Below are positions 45,013 through 57,397 of a stretch of 64,000 bases of DNA, piece after piece. The translations under genes and the position numbers were made by a program. Numbering within the stretch: the first letter of the stretch is position 1; every line of letters begins with the position of its first letter. The notes under the pieces are model-generated. The model was not told the origin of the DNA. It saw only the letters and a list, made by a program, of their open reading frames with translations, and did not search any database. The DNA lies in assembly GCA_030386875.1 (NCBI GenBank), contig CM059568.1:14324316-14388315 (forward strand), written 5' to 3'. This DNA comes from Morinoia aosen (lineage: Eukaryota; Arthropoda; Malacostraca; Amphipoda; Talitridae).

Positions 45013-47787
45013 ATGAGGCTTGTGAGTAAAATTACAACTATTTGTAAATATGTATAAATGTTTAATATTATTTATAATTATTTATATAAATATTTCTAAA
45101 CATTTATGAGTCGATTGTACACACAGGTTTTCAGATAACAGAGGCATTAATTCAAATAAATTTCAATATATTATACATTGAATTAGTTAAATTTAACTAT
45201 GCTGCGTTTTTTATCTCTTCGACGAAGGCTTTAGTTGTTCCTCATGATCATTTAAATTACTCCTAATATAAGTTTTATTGATGTTAAGCCTAACATTCTT
45301 AAGATCGTCCCAAAATGTTATTAATGCTATACTGACTTTCATTCACGAATAAATTTCTTTTATGGGAAACAAAACTAAACTGAAAATCACATAATTGAAC
45401 AGGGAAAAATGTACTAGTTTTTCCAGTGTGTTTGGTAGCAGTACAAGTCAAAACTTACTAGTTTTACCTGCTTACATTTTATGGCCATCTTTCACAGAGC
45501 AATTTTTAACTTTGCACGCGTTGAAGAGAAACGGAAGTTCATTGTGGAATTAGAGTATACACAGCAAATAATTAAATTTTTCATAAAAAAACGCATTTTT
45601 GAAACCGAGAGACTTAATTCAATGAAGAAACGAACTTATGAAGCTTTGTTTGCATTATCACATTTGTTATCACTTTTTATATAATTAGGAAGAAAAATCA
45701 CTAGAGTAGTTTTTCAGTAAATTTTCTAGTACTATTCAATAGTCACTGAATAAGTTGAGTTAAAATTTTCAGTAAATAGTGCAAAACAATATTAATTTTA
45801 AAATGGACGTAAATCATTCAAAGTTTAGACCCCGTGACTTGAAAACTTCGTTTGTAGCGTGTGAATATCTCCCTGACATTTGAAAATGGGTTAATATCAC
45901 ATTTCTTCCCTGGTGCACAATTACAGTTTTAGAAATGCAGAATAAACACCGCTATGACACGGCACGGGTAATCCAGCCAGTAGCGTAGAATATGGCAACA
46001 GACACCAGTCAAGTGGCCCATTCTTGACTCGTCCCCAAGTCCCGGGCAGTCCGACATCAATCACGTACATGATGACTCTAAGAAACACATTAATGTAAAT
46101 GATAACTGCAAGAAACACATTAACGTAAATGATAACTGTAAGAAACACATTAACGTAAATGATAACTGTAAGAAACACAATAACGTAAATGATGACTGTA
46201 AAAAACACATTGATGTAAATGATAACTCTAAGAAACGCATTAATGTAAATGATAACTGTAAGAAACACATTAACGTAAATGATAACTGTAAGAAACACAA
46301 TAACGTAAATGATGACCGTAAAAAACACATTAATGTAAATGATAACTCTAAGAAACGCATTAATGTAAATGATAACTGTAAGAAACACATTAACGTAAAT
46401 GATAACTGTAAGAAACACCTTTACGGTCATCATTTCCTCAGTACATTTATGCTGACACAATGTTTGTAAGTGCAAGTGTTACACATAGTGTGGTGTCATT
46501 ATTTTTCTATTTTTTCTCATTATTGCTAATATTGGGGTCATACATGCAATGTTGTCGACAGTAACTTTAGCCAACAAAATCCAGACGCACCACCGTGGTT
46601 GAGCGTTATTAGGAATTGCTTGATTGTTCAATTTCTCAGGGCTTCTCCCCTTTGGGGATGAGAGTATTGTACGAAGGCTCACCCTTAGTGCTCAGTTTAG
46701 GCGGGAGCAGAGACCAAAATATGGGCGAAATTGCGTAAATTCATCCAAGAGCGAAAAAATTATGGATCTCGTGAATAAAGTTGATCAATATTTCGGCTAA
46801 CAACGAACATATAAGTTGTATACAATGCTGCTTCCAAAATTAATTTTTTTCATTTGGTTCTATCAAATTAGGTATTCAACATTAGGTATAATATAGTTAA
46901 ATAAAGGTACATTGGATTGGAATAAAAGTTTCCTCTGACTTTCTGAGCTGAAATTTTATAATGATTGAATTAAAGTAACTTTCACACTGTATTTTCGAAG
47001 AGGAGTTATTATTAATTAAACATTTTATTTCAGATTAAAAAAATGTTGTTCATAAACTATATATGGCGCGCCTATGCTTGAATTTGTATCATGTGAAAAT
47101 CCCGTTACAAATTTTTTGAAACATACACATTTCCTGGACATTTTTGCAAGTGTCATTTTTATTTCACCTAGCACCATCGTCGACTGGTTACTGATTAATC
47201 AAATCAAAATCATCATTAGTATATCATTAACGACACATCTAATATTTAACTACCCCACCTCTTTATTGAAAATATCCATCTCTTAGCAGTTATTTCACAT
47301 AATAATTATTTTAATGTAATATTCATTTTACAAAGAAATTATTATAATATATAATAATTATTTTGCAAAACAACTATTTCAATATCAATAGTTATTTTAC
47401 ATGATAATCATTTTAATATTATTTATTTTCTGTAACAATCATATTAATGTCAATATCAATTTTGCATAATAATTATTTTAATGTTAATACTAATTTTATA
47501 TAATTATTATTTTATTATTAATAGGTATTTTACACGATAATTTTCACTTGCAGTTCACGTTGGTGCTGTTCGCAATGGTCGTTACCGCTATGCTGGAAGT
47601 CGCATCACCGAGCCCAGCTCCAGAGCCACAGTTCGGCGCTGTGGTCGGCGGGAGGCCGGGCAATGGCGGACGGTTCACCAAGCCCACAGGACGCTTCAGC
47701 AGGATCAGGAGGAGAAATTTCGCGTATGCTGGACGCCGCCGACGGCACAGACATCTAAAAAGACATTATATCCTCCATTTCAACTAG
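45013..47787 (+). CDS. P4: secreted Arg-rich peptide
   Basis: Exon 1 is 45013-45021 (Met-Arg-Leu, donor GTGAGT, in context TTAAAATGAGG). Exon 2 is 47554-47787 (acceptor TTTTCACTTGCAG). They are joined in phase 0 over a 2532-bp intron to give 80 aa. A 20-residue signal peptide ends E-V-A before S-P-S-P. The 60-residue secreted part begins S-P-S-P-A-P-E-P-Q-F-G, sharing the P-Q-F-G start of P3. It has a Gly-rich middle and a very basic end with I-R-R-R and R-R-R-R-H-R-H. In total there are 13 Arg, 2 Lys and a single Glu. R-R-R motifs could be further processing sites. A host-defence role is inferred. An upstream ATG at 44857 would open a competing frame if transcription starts before it; the true start site was not located. 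Confidence 0.75.
46080..46420. repeat. 30-bp tandem repeat inside the P4 intron
   Basis: About 11 copies of AAGAAACACATTAACGTAAA followed by TGATAACTGT. Variants recur every four units, giving a 120-bp higher-order period. Two overlapping minus-strand frames over it, with Leu/Ile/Phe/Val repeats, are artefacts of the 30-bp period. Confidence 0.88.
47300..47540. repeat. AT-rich degenerate repeat before P4 exon 2
   Basis: Repeated words such as AATAATTATTTTAATGTTAAT recur every roughly 50-70 bp up to the splice acceptor of P4 exon 2. Confidence 0.55.
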
Positions 47788-50700
47788 TCAATTCGTATTT
47801 GGGATTTGTCACACAAACCGAGCTCGCGGGAACTTGAAAAAAAGCTGCAAGGCTTTGGTTTTGTTGTTTAAGTCATGGAGGCTTCCAAATGAAGATAAAT
47901 TTCATACTCTCTTGAGCACGTTCTACATAGTATCATATGGCTTTAATAATTTAAAGTAGCTGTTTCCATTCCTTTTTCAGTAGTGCGAAGAAAAATACGA
48001 GCAACCGTGGTGGCATGTAAGGGGAATACAGACAAATTTTCGCCTTCATGCTTCGGTGCTTCCAAACTGTGATAAACTAGAAATATTAGGATTAGAAATC
48101 ATCTATTGATTTTATCGTGATACGTAACTTTAGTTTTATGATACCAATTACATAGCGATACTAGTTAATTCATGAGGTAGAAATTTCTATCATGCCTGCG
48201 TTGTCAAAAATGAAAGAACTTTTAGGTTAGTGTTTTTTCATTAGTCTTAACGGCCCTTACATAGAATGAACAGGTCAAATACATATCTTGTTTCTCTCAG
48301 TTCCTCTGTTGTTGTGTCAAAATAACAAGAAAAAATACAATCAGCGTATGCAAATTACAATTATTTTTGGTGCCCATACGTAAATGTTTAATTTGGGGAA
48401 ATTCGGAAAGAAACTAATGCTGTTTTATACACTAAAAATTTAATTTAATGATTTGTGGGATTCATTTAATATTATCAAATCCCCTTATTCTAGACGGTAC
48501 TTGCACGATAGTAGAAATATCTTCAACCGAATTGATTTGCATTTCATTCGTTCAGTTGTTTTTCTTCGTAAGTTATCATTTATGCCCCGAAAATAAGTCA
48601 AACACATTTACTCATGAGTTATATCCTATCTACGCGTTTTACGAACGAACATTGCTGTCTTAATTTTAATAGTACTATTATTATTGTTATTATTAATATT
48701 ACCATTATTATTATTATGTTAACTAACTTTAGTCTAATATGACAAAATGTAAATCTTCCATCACGAGCTAAAAACGGCATGTTCCCTTTTGTGTGTTTTC
48801 TTTCTCTGATCATAATTAACTCAGCTAAAAGTCGGAACAAATCTGGTATTTTTCGAAAAATTTTAAACATAATCAGATCAGCATAATATCGAGGATCGCA
48901 ATTTAATGAACAACGTTTTTCCCTAAAAATTGTCATTTACGAGTATTCTCGCGTATATCGTAAGTTATCTACACTCCATGCCAATACACGAGCACATGTT
49001 GCTTTCAAAAGCAAAAATTACTTTCAAGTGGAGAATGTATACCTTTCTGTGGTCATATTCCCGTTTTATTTATTATAATTTTATCCTACATTTGTTTCTG
49101 AGCAAATGGTGGCAGCACTAGGAAGTCTCAGGTTTTAACACCAACATAGCGTCAACAAAAAGTTTGGTACCTTAAGAAAAAGCCACTCAAAAGTCAATTC
49201 ATCCTGTAAACTTGGGCTTAGAGTTTTTCTCAAATATTTAGTGAGCTATCCGAAGTCTTGAGTCGGACGGCGACGTGAGTGAGTGGAGTCTAATTAATGA
49301 AGTATACCGCATATCTACGAGCAGTGTTCATTCACAGCATTGAGTTTAAAATACAGAGTATCATTCTGTGTCGTATACGAGAAAAATACTGTATCGTATT
49401 CTGCATTTTATTAATTAAAGTGAACACGGCCCGTCAAAAATAACAGGATTCGATAATGTTGTGATGCTCGTACCACAGACACGGTCATTACGCCCATCTA
49501 GCTCGATTCCAATGTGTGACAATCCAACAGTCTCTACCTATCATATATTAACCCAACTATTTCCCCTATGTAAATTCTTAAGAGCGTCATAGGGAGAAGG
49601 ACCAACCAAGCTACTAATTGAGTGTTATTATCTCGTGGATAATAGAAAATCCAGCTGATAAGAGCTTTATATTCAAATATGACACCGTCTCATTTTCTCT
49701 TTTTATTTTTGCAGAAAAGTCTATGGTGAAGCCTTAGAAGGACACAACTATGATAGCGAAGTCCATATTTCAAACGAACATTGATGTTTGAAATATTGAC
49801 TTACGCTAGTCTAACGGATCATTAATTCGATATTTACAGCTCTTCCACGTCTCTTTACCAGCAGTGGCTATAATTTATTACAGAAATCAACTTCCGTAAT
49901 AATTCAGCCATATAACTGTCATATCCATGAGCGCAGAGTAAACCTTTACTTTCTTGCCCTCTATTTGCTCTTGAGAGATCACTTGTGCTTATACTCGCTG
50001 CTCTGCTTGGTATTCCAGCATTAAATCACTTTTATACAAAACACTGAGTCAATTTTTAAAATTATTTTCAAACATATGTAGGAAATTGCATAGAATCATA
50101 ATTGCAATAATCAATTAGGTCATTATTATTGAGGTAGGCTATCTGACTCAATTACATTTATTGCTAAGCATTTTCCATTTCATAACTAAATGAATTTTGT
50201 CTTCATGAGAATGTAGCAAAGGATGACTTTTGGCCTCCAGCTAAATATACTTGCTCCATAACTTTTGTTAAAATCGATTCTAACAATAAACGTGTTAATA
50301 AATATTCCCGTATAAAAAACTTCAGGTAATGACGGGTACGATCTTATCAAGTAAAAAAATATGAGGATTTCAGTGAAATTTCTGCGTATTATTGAAATCG
50401 CATATTAATCACTCTGCGCCATTACTATTTTGTTTTAGTCTTTCTTAAACTCTAGAAGTATGGTTTTCTATTTCTAAAACAAATTTGGGGGAACTGTGAT
50501 GTTTAGATAAAATTCGTTTTGAATTACGGTAAATGACAAAGCCTGGGCTCTTTTAATAGTAATTTCAAGAGAAAAATTTACTGCACTTAATATGCAGATT
50601 TTAACAATTAATCACATAGAATTCATCTTATTTTATTGTTTGCTACTGATCAACGGATGCTTTGCATCTGGAAATAATTTACTTAAAATGTTTGCCTCTC

Positions 50701-51734
50701 TCATGCTAATTTAGAACGTGAGGCAGATCTGACGTTCAAAAAGACATTTGATTTGTAAATCTCACGTACATGTTCCGATTCTTTGTGTTTGTTTCAATCG
50801 ATAGTGAAATACGCTTGGAAATTTCAGTATCCGATCCTCAGGAAGTTATAGCTACGAGACGCTGCAAGGATGTCTCAGGTAATATAATTGAAAAATTTTA
50901 CTTCAGTGATGAGTCGCAGTTTGTCTCTGATGTAATGGCTGCTACACTTGTCTGTTGATGTTTCCACTCAAACATTAGGCGTCACACGTTACATGGACCA
51001 TTGTGAAATGTTGTCGTAAGTCTTGTCAGTTAGTCCATTCTAGTTACCGAGTCTCGGGAATATTTTCAGCCAGCTTTACTTTCATGGGAAATTCCACAAT
51101 TTCTTGTATGATCGAGTTAGCTTCCAGAGCTAGGGAAAAGGTACTTGCTGTCTCGTCTGTACAAAAACCTATTTTAAATTTCATGTATGTTGGTCTTTTA
51201 GTTTTAGCAGCAGAATCAAATACTTCCAAGGTTCCAACCATCATACTTTCAACTATATCAAAGTGTGAATGAAACGGAATACTGTCCTCATAGTGTTCTC
51301 CTTCAATGCATCGTAATCTTTTTTCACCAGTATTTATGATATTTATAAACCTTCATGAACTAACAACAACTGAACCTATGAAATGCATTTTAAAGTTTTT
51401 CTCTCAAGATTTGTTAAGGATCTTTATAAATGTTAATACATAATAAAAATCGATGTTATACATTTTATGTCATCTGTATATCATTATAACAGATCATTTC
51501 ACCAGTCTATGTATACATCATATGTATCATCTGTTCAGGAAAAAAATTATTTATCTTTTTTCGTGTTCTGACACTTGAGGAATTTTTTTAAGCTGTTTCT
51601 TGGTAGTCGCCATTAAGGACTGAAGTCAAAGTCGACATCGAGAACTGAATTTCAATATTAACCTGAAGAGCACTTAGCGCACATCATTTCAGGGTAAGGA
51701 AGAGTCTGCATGATGGCTAATTGAAACCTAAAAA
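47788..51734. other. No gene seen (3.9 kb)
   Basis: AT-rich, with an ATT-trinucleotide-like stretch at about 48670-48715. A copy of the motif GTGAACACGGCCCGTC (near 49420) is shared inverted with about 13890. The open frames at 50770-50958 (+) and 51044-51244 (-) look somewhat protein-like but are unsupported. Confidence 0.4.
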
Positions 51735-51962
51735 GTTGATTGGTCCCATGATTTCAAAACGCAAAACCTGGAAAATTGATACTTGGTCCCATGGTTTCAC
51801 TCATGCAGAAAATCTGGAAAGTTAACACTTGGTCCCTTAATTTTACAGACGCATAAAACCTTGATCATTGATAGCCTACTTGGTTCCATGGTTTCTCTGA
51901 CGTAGCAAGCCTGGAACTTTGATACTTGGTCCTATAGTCCCATGGTTTCACTGAAGCAGAAA
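51735..51962. repeat. Degenerate 60-70-bp repeat (CTTGGTCCCATGGTTTCAC)
   Basis: About four imperfect copies with the core ACTTGGTCCCATGGTTTCAC followed by AAAACCTGGAAA-like words. Confidence 0.65.
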
Positions 51963-53025
51963 AATAAAAATGGGCTTCATTTCAGAGACTGCGGTGGCGC
52001 CAACGGTGAGGAGCTCGAACTGCTGCTCAGGTAAGTGGAGTACGATGATGGCTGCAAGATATTCATCATTGTATCCTTTACATTGTGATGCTTAACTCGG
52101 ACATTAAAGCACTGAATGTAGTGATGTCCTTATCTGGAACTCGTACAGCTTCTCGAGTCCTGATAAATTTCAGAAAGAATTTCAACAGTGAATGTCATGC
52201 CATACTTTAGGACTGCTGTTTTAGCTTTTAAGTGTTAAATATTCACAAGTGTTATTAACGTTGTAAATAAATGAACGTAGGGTTCTAGCAGCAGAAGTGT
52301 TATTAAGGGTGCAAATAAATGAACATGGAATTTTTGAAGCAGTATCGTCTGCAGCCGGAAATTTTGACGCTTCTGGCCAAATGTGGCCAAACATTTTGTC
52401 CAAATGTGGGCCAAAATTTTGGCAAAATTTTGTTAAGCTGGTGATCAATTTCTAGAGAAATTTTCTTGAGTATTCGTTTTATTTTACCTCATTTGCTGTC
52501 TTGCTGTTTTTGAAACGTTCTCTGAGACAAAGCCACTTCAAACCTACGAGCCGCTGTAGAAAGCGTTTGCGAAAGTTCTATGAATTCTTCTAGTTTTCTT
52601 TCCAGTGTTGTTAGTTCACTGAGTTGCTTCATTCAGCCAAAAACTAATACGGTTGTGTCGCATATGAATTGACCAGGCTTGAACTTCCTTATCATTTGAG
52701 TTAGATTAGAAAAGTTAATTTAAACCAGTACTGCTTAGTTAGTTGAACGCTAACTTACTCCGCGAGTCAGCTATCAAAATCAGATGTTCACAATGAACGT
52801 GTTTCTAACATTTAAATTTGTGACTAATAAATGCGTGTCAATAAATACCGCACGAATCATTTGTTTTGATGCATCTGAAGTGTGAAATTGCAGCTTCAAA
52901 TGGTCTTTTTACCTCAAGGGCAAGACGAAGACTTCTCATGCATTATCATTCTGTCATCCGACGCTGTATCCGTTTTCTTGGCTCTCGACGCGTTGAAGAT
53001 GTGCTGTACGTATTCCTTACCATCT
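51963..53025. other. No gene seen; small duplication
   Basis: GTGTTATTAACGTTGTAAATAAATGAAC is repeated once in variant form (about 52238-52325). No gene was supported. Confidence 0.45.
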
Positions 53026-53118
53026 AACATCACGTATTTCGGCCCCGAACATCACGTATCTCGTCACCAAACGTCACGTATCTCGTCACCAAACGTCACG
53101 TATCTCGTCAGAAAACGT
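53026..53118. repeat. 22-bp tandem repeat (CACGTATCTCGTC)
   Basis: Four to five copies of CACGTATCTCGTCACCAAAC followed by GT. The terminal copies are degraded. Confidence 0.75.
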
Positions 53119-53926
53119 CGCGGATCTTATTACGGTAAATCACGTCTCTCATTCCTAAATACCAAACGTATAAAACGTGCGCACGTGTTTGGCGTACGGC
53201 CTACTTCACTAAAAAAGATGCGCTCTCGAGGATAATTAACTGACGAAGTTCAAGCTTGAGACAATTGTCGCTTGAGACAAATTATTACTTGAAGCTAATC
53301 TTTCAACAGTGTAAATTTTAGGAGAGAATCCCATGAGTGATTTTGTTGAAGTTATCCGCGTATAATGCGCTGTGGTACAGACAATTCACATACGAATGTC
53401 ATTCTGCTTTACTGTCAGGACTTGAAGAGTGCGAAGTTCTTGAGAGTGCTATTCTACCAAATTTCGCTGAAGGTTATGGCGAGCATTAAGTAAATATTTC
53501 CTTCGTAATGAGGACAGCATGAGGAATGTAAAAAGGAATTCTGAGGCAATTGATTGTCAGACAGTGTTCATTCTCTGCCCGTAAATCGATTCGTGGTGTT
53601 TCTTCATCCGTTTTGATTGCTAATGAACAACTCCAATTTGAAATTCGTCAACGTAATGTGTTGCTGCAGGGAACAATAACAATAAATAATTTTTGCGCAT
53701 AATTGATGATTTACTTCAACCAATAAAGCTGTTAACTTTTTCCAGGTTCATCATCCAACCTATTCTGTAGCTTTCCTAAATACCGTTAGATACTTTCGTT
53801 TCTTCAACTGCCATGACCAAAACAATTTTTTTTTAAGTACACACATTGAAAAAGATGCAAACCTAACACGATTCTATCAAATTTAATGAAACCTCCTAAC
53901 CAGCCCTAGCAATTTGACAAAATATC
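53119..53926. other. No gene seen; P5 3' flank
   Basis: Intergenic DNA beyond the P5 polyadenylation signal. Confidence 0.45.
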
Positions 53927-53932
53927 TTTATT
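53927..53932 (-). terminator. Polyadenylation signal of P5
   Basis: AATAAA on the minus strand, about 108 nt after the P5 stop codon. Confidence 0.6.
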
Positions 53933-54039
53933 TTCGAACTCCCGCGAAAAAAAAAGACGTTAATTGCTAACATACCATTTCTTAAGTTAAGCAATGCCCG
54001 GGTCGTATCACATTCGTCAGGAAAGAAAACATGCACATC

Positions 54040-55631
54040 TTATCCGTAGTATCCGTATCCTCCGCGGAATCCTCCAAATCCTCCTCTGTATCCTCCGAAG
54101 CCTCCGAATCCTCCGAATCCTCCATATCCACCGTATCCTCCTCTGAAGCCGTAGTGCGGCTCAGCGTCGGGGTAGGGGAAGGCTGTGGCGTACGCCACAC
54201 ACGCCACGGCCACCAGCAGAGCCAAAAGGAACTGGAGAAGACCATAAACAACTGAAAATCTTTTTCGACACAATTGTCCAGTGTGTTTTTATTTTCCATG
54301 TGGAGTTTCACAACGTATATGATTCAAAACTAAAAACTTATATATGTCACCGGTCTGTGTAAAGTTCGTATTATATTTTGGTAAACAATGAAAGGGCGCA
54401 GTCGCATTTATTAACAATCAGCTACCCACTTGTCGCACTGCCTGAAATAGTTCAGATATTTTTTATATTAATATTATCTTCATGTCTATCTCCGTCCAAC
54501 AGAACAGCTGACGTCAGGTCATTTTTCTTGAGCAAGTGAAAAAAAAAATCAGTTCAAGAAATGTTCTTTGATTGGAATGAAAACACTTCTAGTTTTCGCA
54601 CTTTTTTACGCGCTTTGCCTCTAATCGACCAGAGCGTTTATTGTTTTTCTTTATTATTTGATGGTTGCATTTAAAGGATTTACGTTGCCATCAGCCCGAA
54701 CATTGCCACACCAAGACGAATGAACTTGTAATTCTAATCATCATCATACAATAGAAGCACAAGATGGATCAATCGTGCTTGGTTATATTATGTAATGACG
54801 TTGTTCCTCACTAGGACAACGATTTTGATGTTGAGAGATGCTGATTTTGATTATTTTAATGGTGTGTTTTGTTAGCTATGTGTAGCAGAATTGAAAAACC
54901 GACTTTATAGCTCGAATACATTTTTATCTTCTTTTAGAAGAGTGAAAAATATAATGGCACGGTAATTTGTTACCTCGTACGCTAAAATCCACTCAGGACA
55001 AAATAGTGAAGTAAATGAAATGCCATTCATTCCTACCGGTACGGGAAAGAGCAATTTGACCTAATGGTACACATTTGTCTCAAAACGTAGTCACCGTTTT
55101 AAAGTATTTAACACACAGCAGCGAATTGTACTCCAGCAAATGGGTGGCTAACCTTAGCTCGAGAGCTATGTAGAATGGTAGAAAGTACTAAGCATAATAA
55201 GTCCATTTCTAGAGCGTGACCACTTGTCCAAGCGTGCCTCCATAATAACATGCGTACTGCAAATGTGAGGGCCGAAAGAAACAATATGGACTAGAACAAT
55301 GGGTGCATATTTAGGTGCATGTACGTGAACCTTATCTAAACTATCCCACCCTCTCGCGGTAAGCACGGATTACTGTTGGATATTAAATCGTTAAAGGTAC
55401 TCTATCGAAGGACAAACATAGATTTACACGATGATTGAATGAACCGTAATGCAAAACATTGGAAAAAGAAGCAGGGCATTTTTACATAATTCATAATTAC
55501 TTCGACTGGCCAATACCATTCTCCGAGTAGCGCCTTCAATATTTCAAGTACACCGACACCAAACAGCAGCTCGTGCGGAGCAACAGAAAAGAGCGCAAGT
55601 CTCTACCACTCGATGAGCTCACCAGCTTCAT
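54040..55631 (-). CDS. P5: secreted Gly/Tyr/Phe-rich peptide
   Basis: Exon 1 is 55623-55631 (Met-Lys-Leu, donor GTGAGC, in context CAACATGAAG). Exon 2 is 54040-54231 (acceptor TCTTCTCCAG). They are joined in phase 0 over a 1391-bp intron to give 66 aa. A 20-residue signal peptide ends A-T-A before F-P-Y-P. The 46-residue secreted part starts F-P-Y-P-D-A-E-P-H-Y-G and continues as G-G-Y and G-G-F repeats with three Arg, ending G-Y-Y-G. Roughly half of it is glycine. GGY-type peptides include nematode and arthropod antimicrobial peptides as well as cuticle or matrix proteins, so either role is possible. It is the least cationic of the five. Ser-rich and Glu/Asp-rich open frames on either strand over exon 2 are shadows of the Gly repeats. 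Confidence 0.82.
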
Positions 55632-55722
55632 GTTGAATGCGTTGAGTACGAGGCAAGTGGAGCAGGAGTAGCGCAGGTCAGGCGGGCTGCCGGGTTATTG
55701 CTCGCACGAAGACGATGCTGCG

Positions 55723-55730
55723 CTTTTAAA
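55723..55730 (-). promoter_or_regulatory. TATA-like box of P5
   Basis: TTTAAAAG on the minus strand lies about 95 nt upstream of the P5 ATG in a GC-rich stretch unlike its surroundings. It would place the start near 55698 with a 5' UTR of roughly 67 nt. Confidence 0.6.
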
Positions 55731-57158
55731 GAGGCTCCCCGCAACTGGTTTGGAGCGGTTGGGGAGCGGTGCGAAGTATTCCTGTCTTTCCATGTGCTAA
55801 ACAGCCCCTCCCCCCCAGCCTCTGTACATTGTCCTCAGCGACAATATCAAATCAGGAATTTTTGAGTTGACTTCTTCGTAGACGCATTCCCATCCGCTAA
55901 ACGACCTCCCCATTTGCCTCTATGAGTTGTTCTCAATGGAAGTTCGAATCTGGAACTTTTCAATTGACTTCTCCGTAAACGCATTCCTTAACACGTGCGC
56001 ATACAAGTAATAACTGAGATAAAAAGATTAGGTAATGGGGAGTAATTATCTTCGACGGAGTCTACCATACAGTATATCTCCTAACGTTTCACGTTGCATT
56101 TGATAAAAACGGCACATGTTGCGTTGACGTTGATTCTCAAACTGACTTTCAAGTGAAAGAAATTTTTTTCCCCCCGTACTTACGTATACGAAAATTAATC
56201 GAAAGCTGTCGTATATGTACGACCTGAAACAGGACCTTCACGTAGACGTCAATATCGCTAATATTCTACATTTTTCCAATCGTGGGCAAAATGTATAACA
56301 ACTTTTTAAAACGTCCATAACATTACTACAGGGTTTAAATTTGCGACCTAATTTAAATAGAATTCCAACTTCCACTAGCTCGCGGTTAATCCCAGCCTAT
56401 AATTTCTGTTATGTCAACCAAACATTCATTTTTACTCTGATATACAAAAATCTCAACGGATGAAAGCATCTGACAAAACATTCATGTTTTACTTGTGTTT
56501 TCGGACAGATTGTCTCCATGGATTTTATTAAATGATAAAAGAAGTAGGCAAATGCATCATGCTTCTAAAAGCATGACTTATGGTTTCGAAGAAAACAATG
56601 ACACAGCAAGTTTACGCATTACACCAAGTTTTGCGTTGAAAAACAACGCAACAAAGTAGTAAAATTCCCCTGCAATGCCGAAAGTACCTGTAACAAATTC
56701 CCTTGAACTCCCCAAACGGAAAATTCTGCACCATCGTTTCTCTGTTGATGTAACTGCATTAATGTCTAATTGTAACTGTATTAATGAATATGACATAGCC
56801 GTAGTGCTCTACAAGTTACTGTAACTATGATACGAAACTGCCGTTCTTAATAATGTTCCCATTATGACACTACATAATACTAAAAGATAACTATCAGGAA
56901 GTGACAAAATATAGAGTACAAAACACTGGTCAGAATAACAAATCAAGTATTTATTCCTCTCTGACTTTGACACAACCTTGAGGAAGACCCTCTCACTTGC
57001 GTCATGCCTCCGCTCCTAGTCATCTTCCTTAGTTCAGTGAACCGTTCAAGCCGAGAGGAAATCGCGCGCGTTACCGCAGTTTGGCTCCCATGCCATGAGC
57101 GCTGAGTCTGTTTTTGAGTCCAGTGTACGTACTTAGCTGTTTGATTTATTTAAACTTC
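55731..57158. other. No gene seen
   Basis: P5 upstream region, then AT-rich DNA. Two related segments near 55800 and 55905 (GACTTCT-CGTA-ACGCATTCC words) form a weak direct repeat. Confidence 0.45.
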
Positions 57159-57397
57159 AGCTTTTTAACTTTAATTTAAAAAAGCTCAAGTTCAATTTAA
57201 AAAAGCTCAAGTTTAATTTAAAAAAGGTGAAGTTCAATTTAAAAAAGCTCAAGTTTAATTTAAAAAAGGTCAAGTTCAATTTAAAAAAGCTCAAGTTTAA
57301 TTTAAAAAAGTTCAAGGTCAATTTAAGAAAGCTCAAGTTTAATTTAGAAAAGCTCAAGTTTAATTTAAAAAAGATCAAGTTTAATTTAAAAATTCCA
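57159..57397 (+). repeat. 21-bp array, left arm
   Basis: About 11 copies of TTTAAAAAAGCTCAAGTTCA followed by A, with GCTC varying to GGTC, GTTC or GATC. The period of seven codons keeps Lys/Asn/Leu/Phe open frames open on both strands. They are artefacts. Confidence 0.9.

Noticed and set aside
45921-46475. Hydrophobic repeat proteins on the minus strand
   Set aside because: Two overlapping frames over the 30-bp array. Both are artefacts of its period.
51044-51244. Minus-strand frame with fairly protein-like composition
   Set aside because: No recognised domain, 67 codons only, and the opposite strand is open too. Could be an isolated exon but is unsupported.
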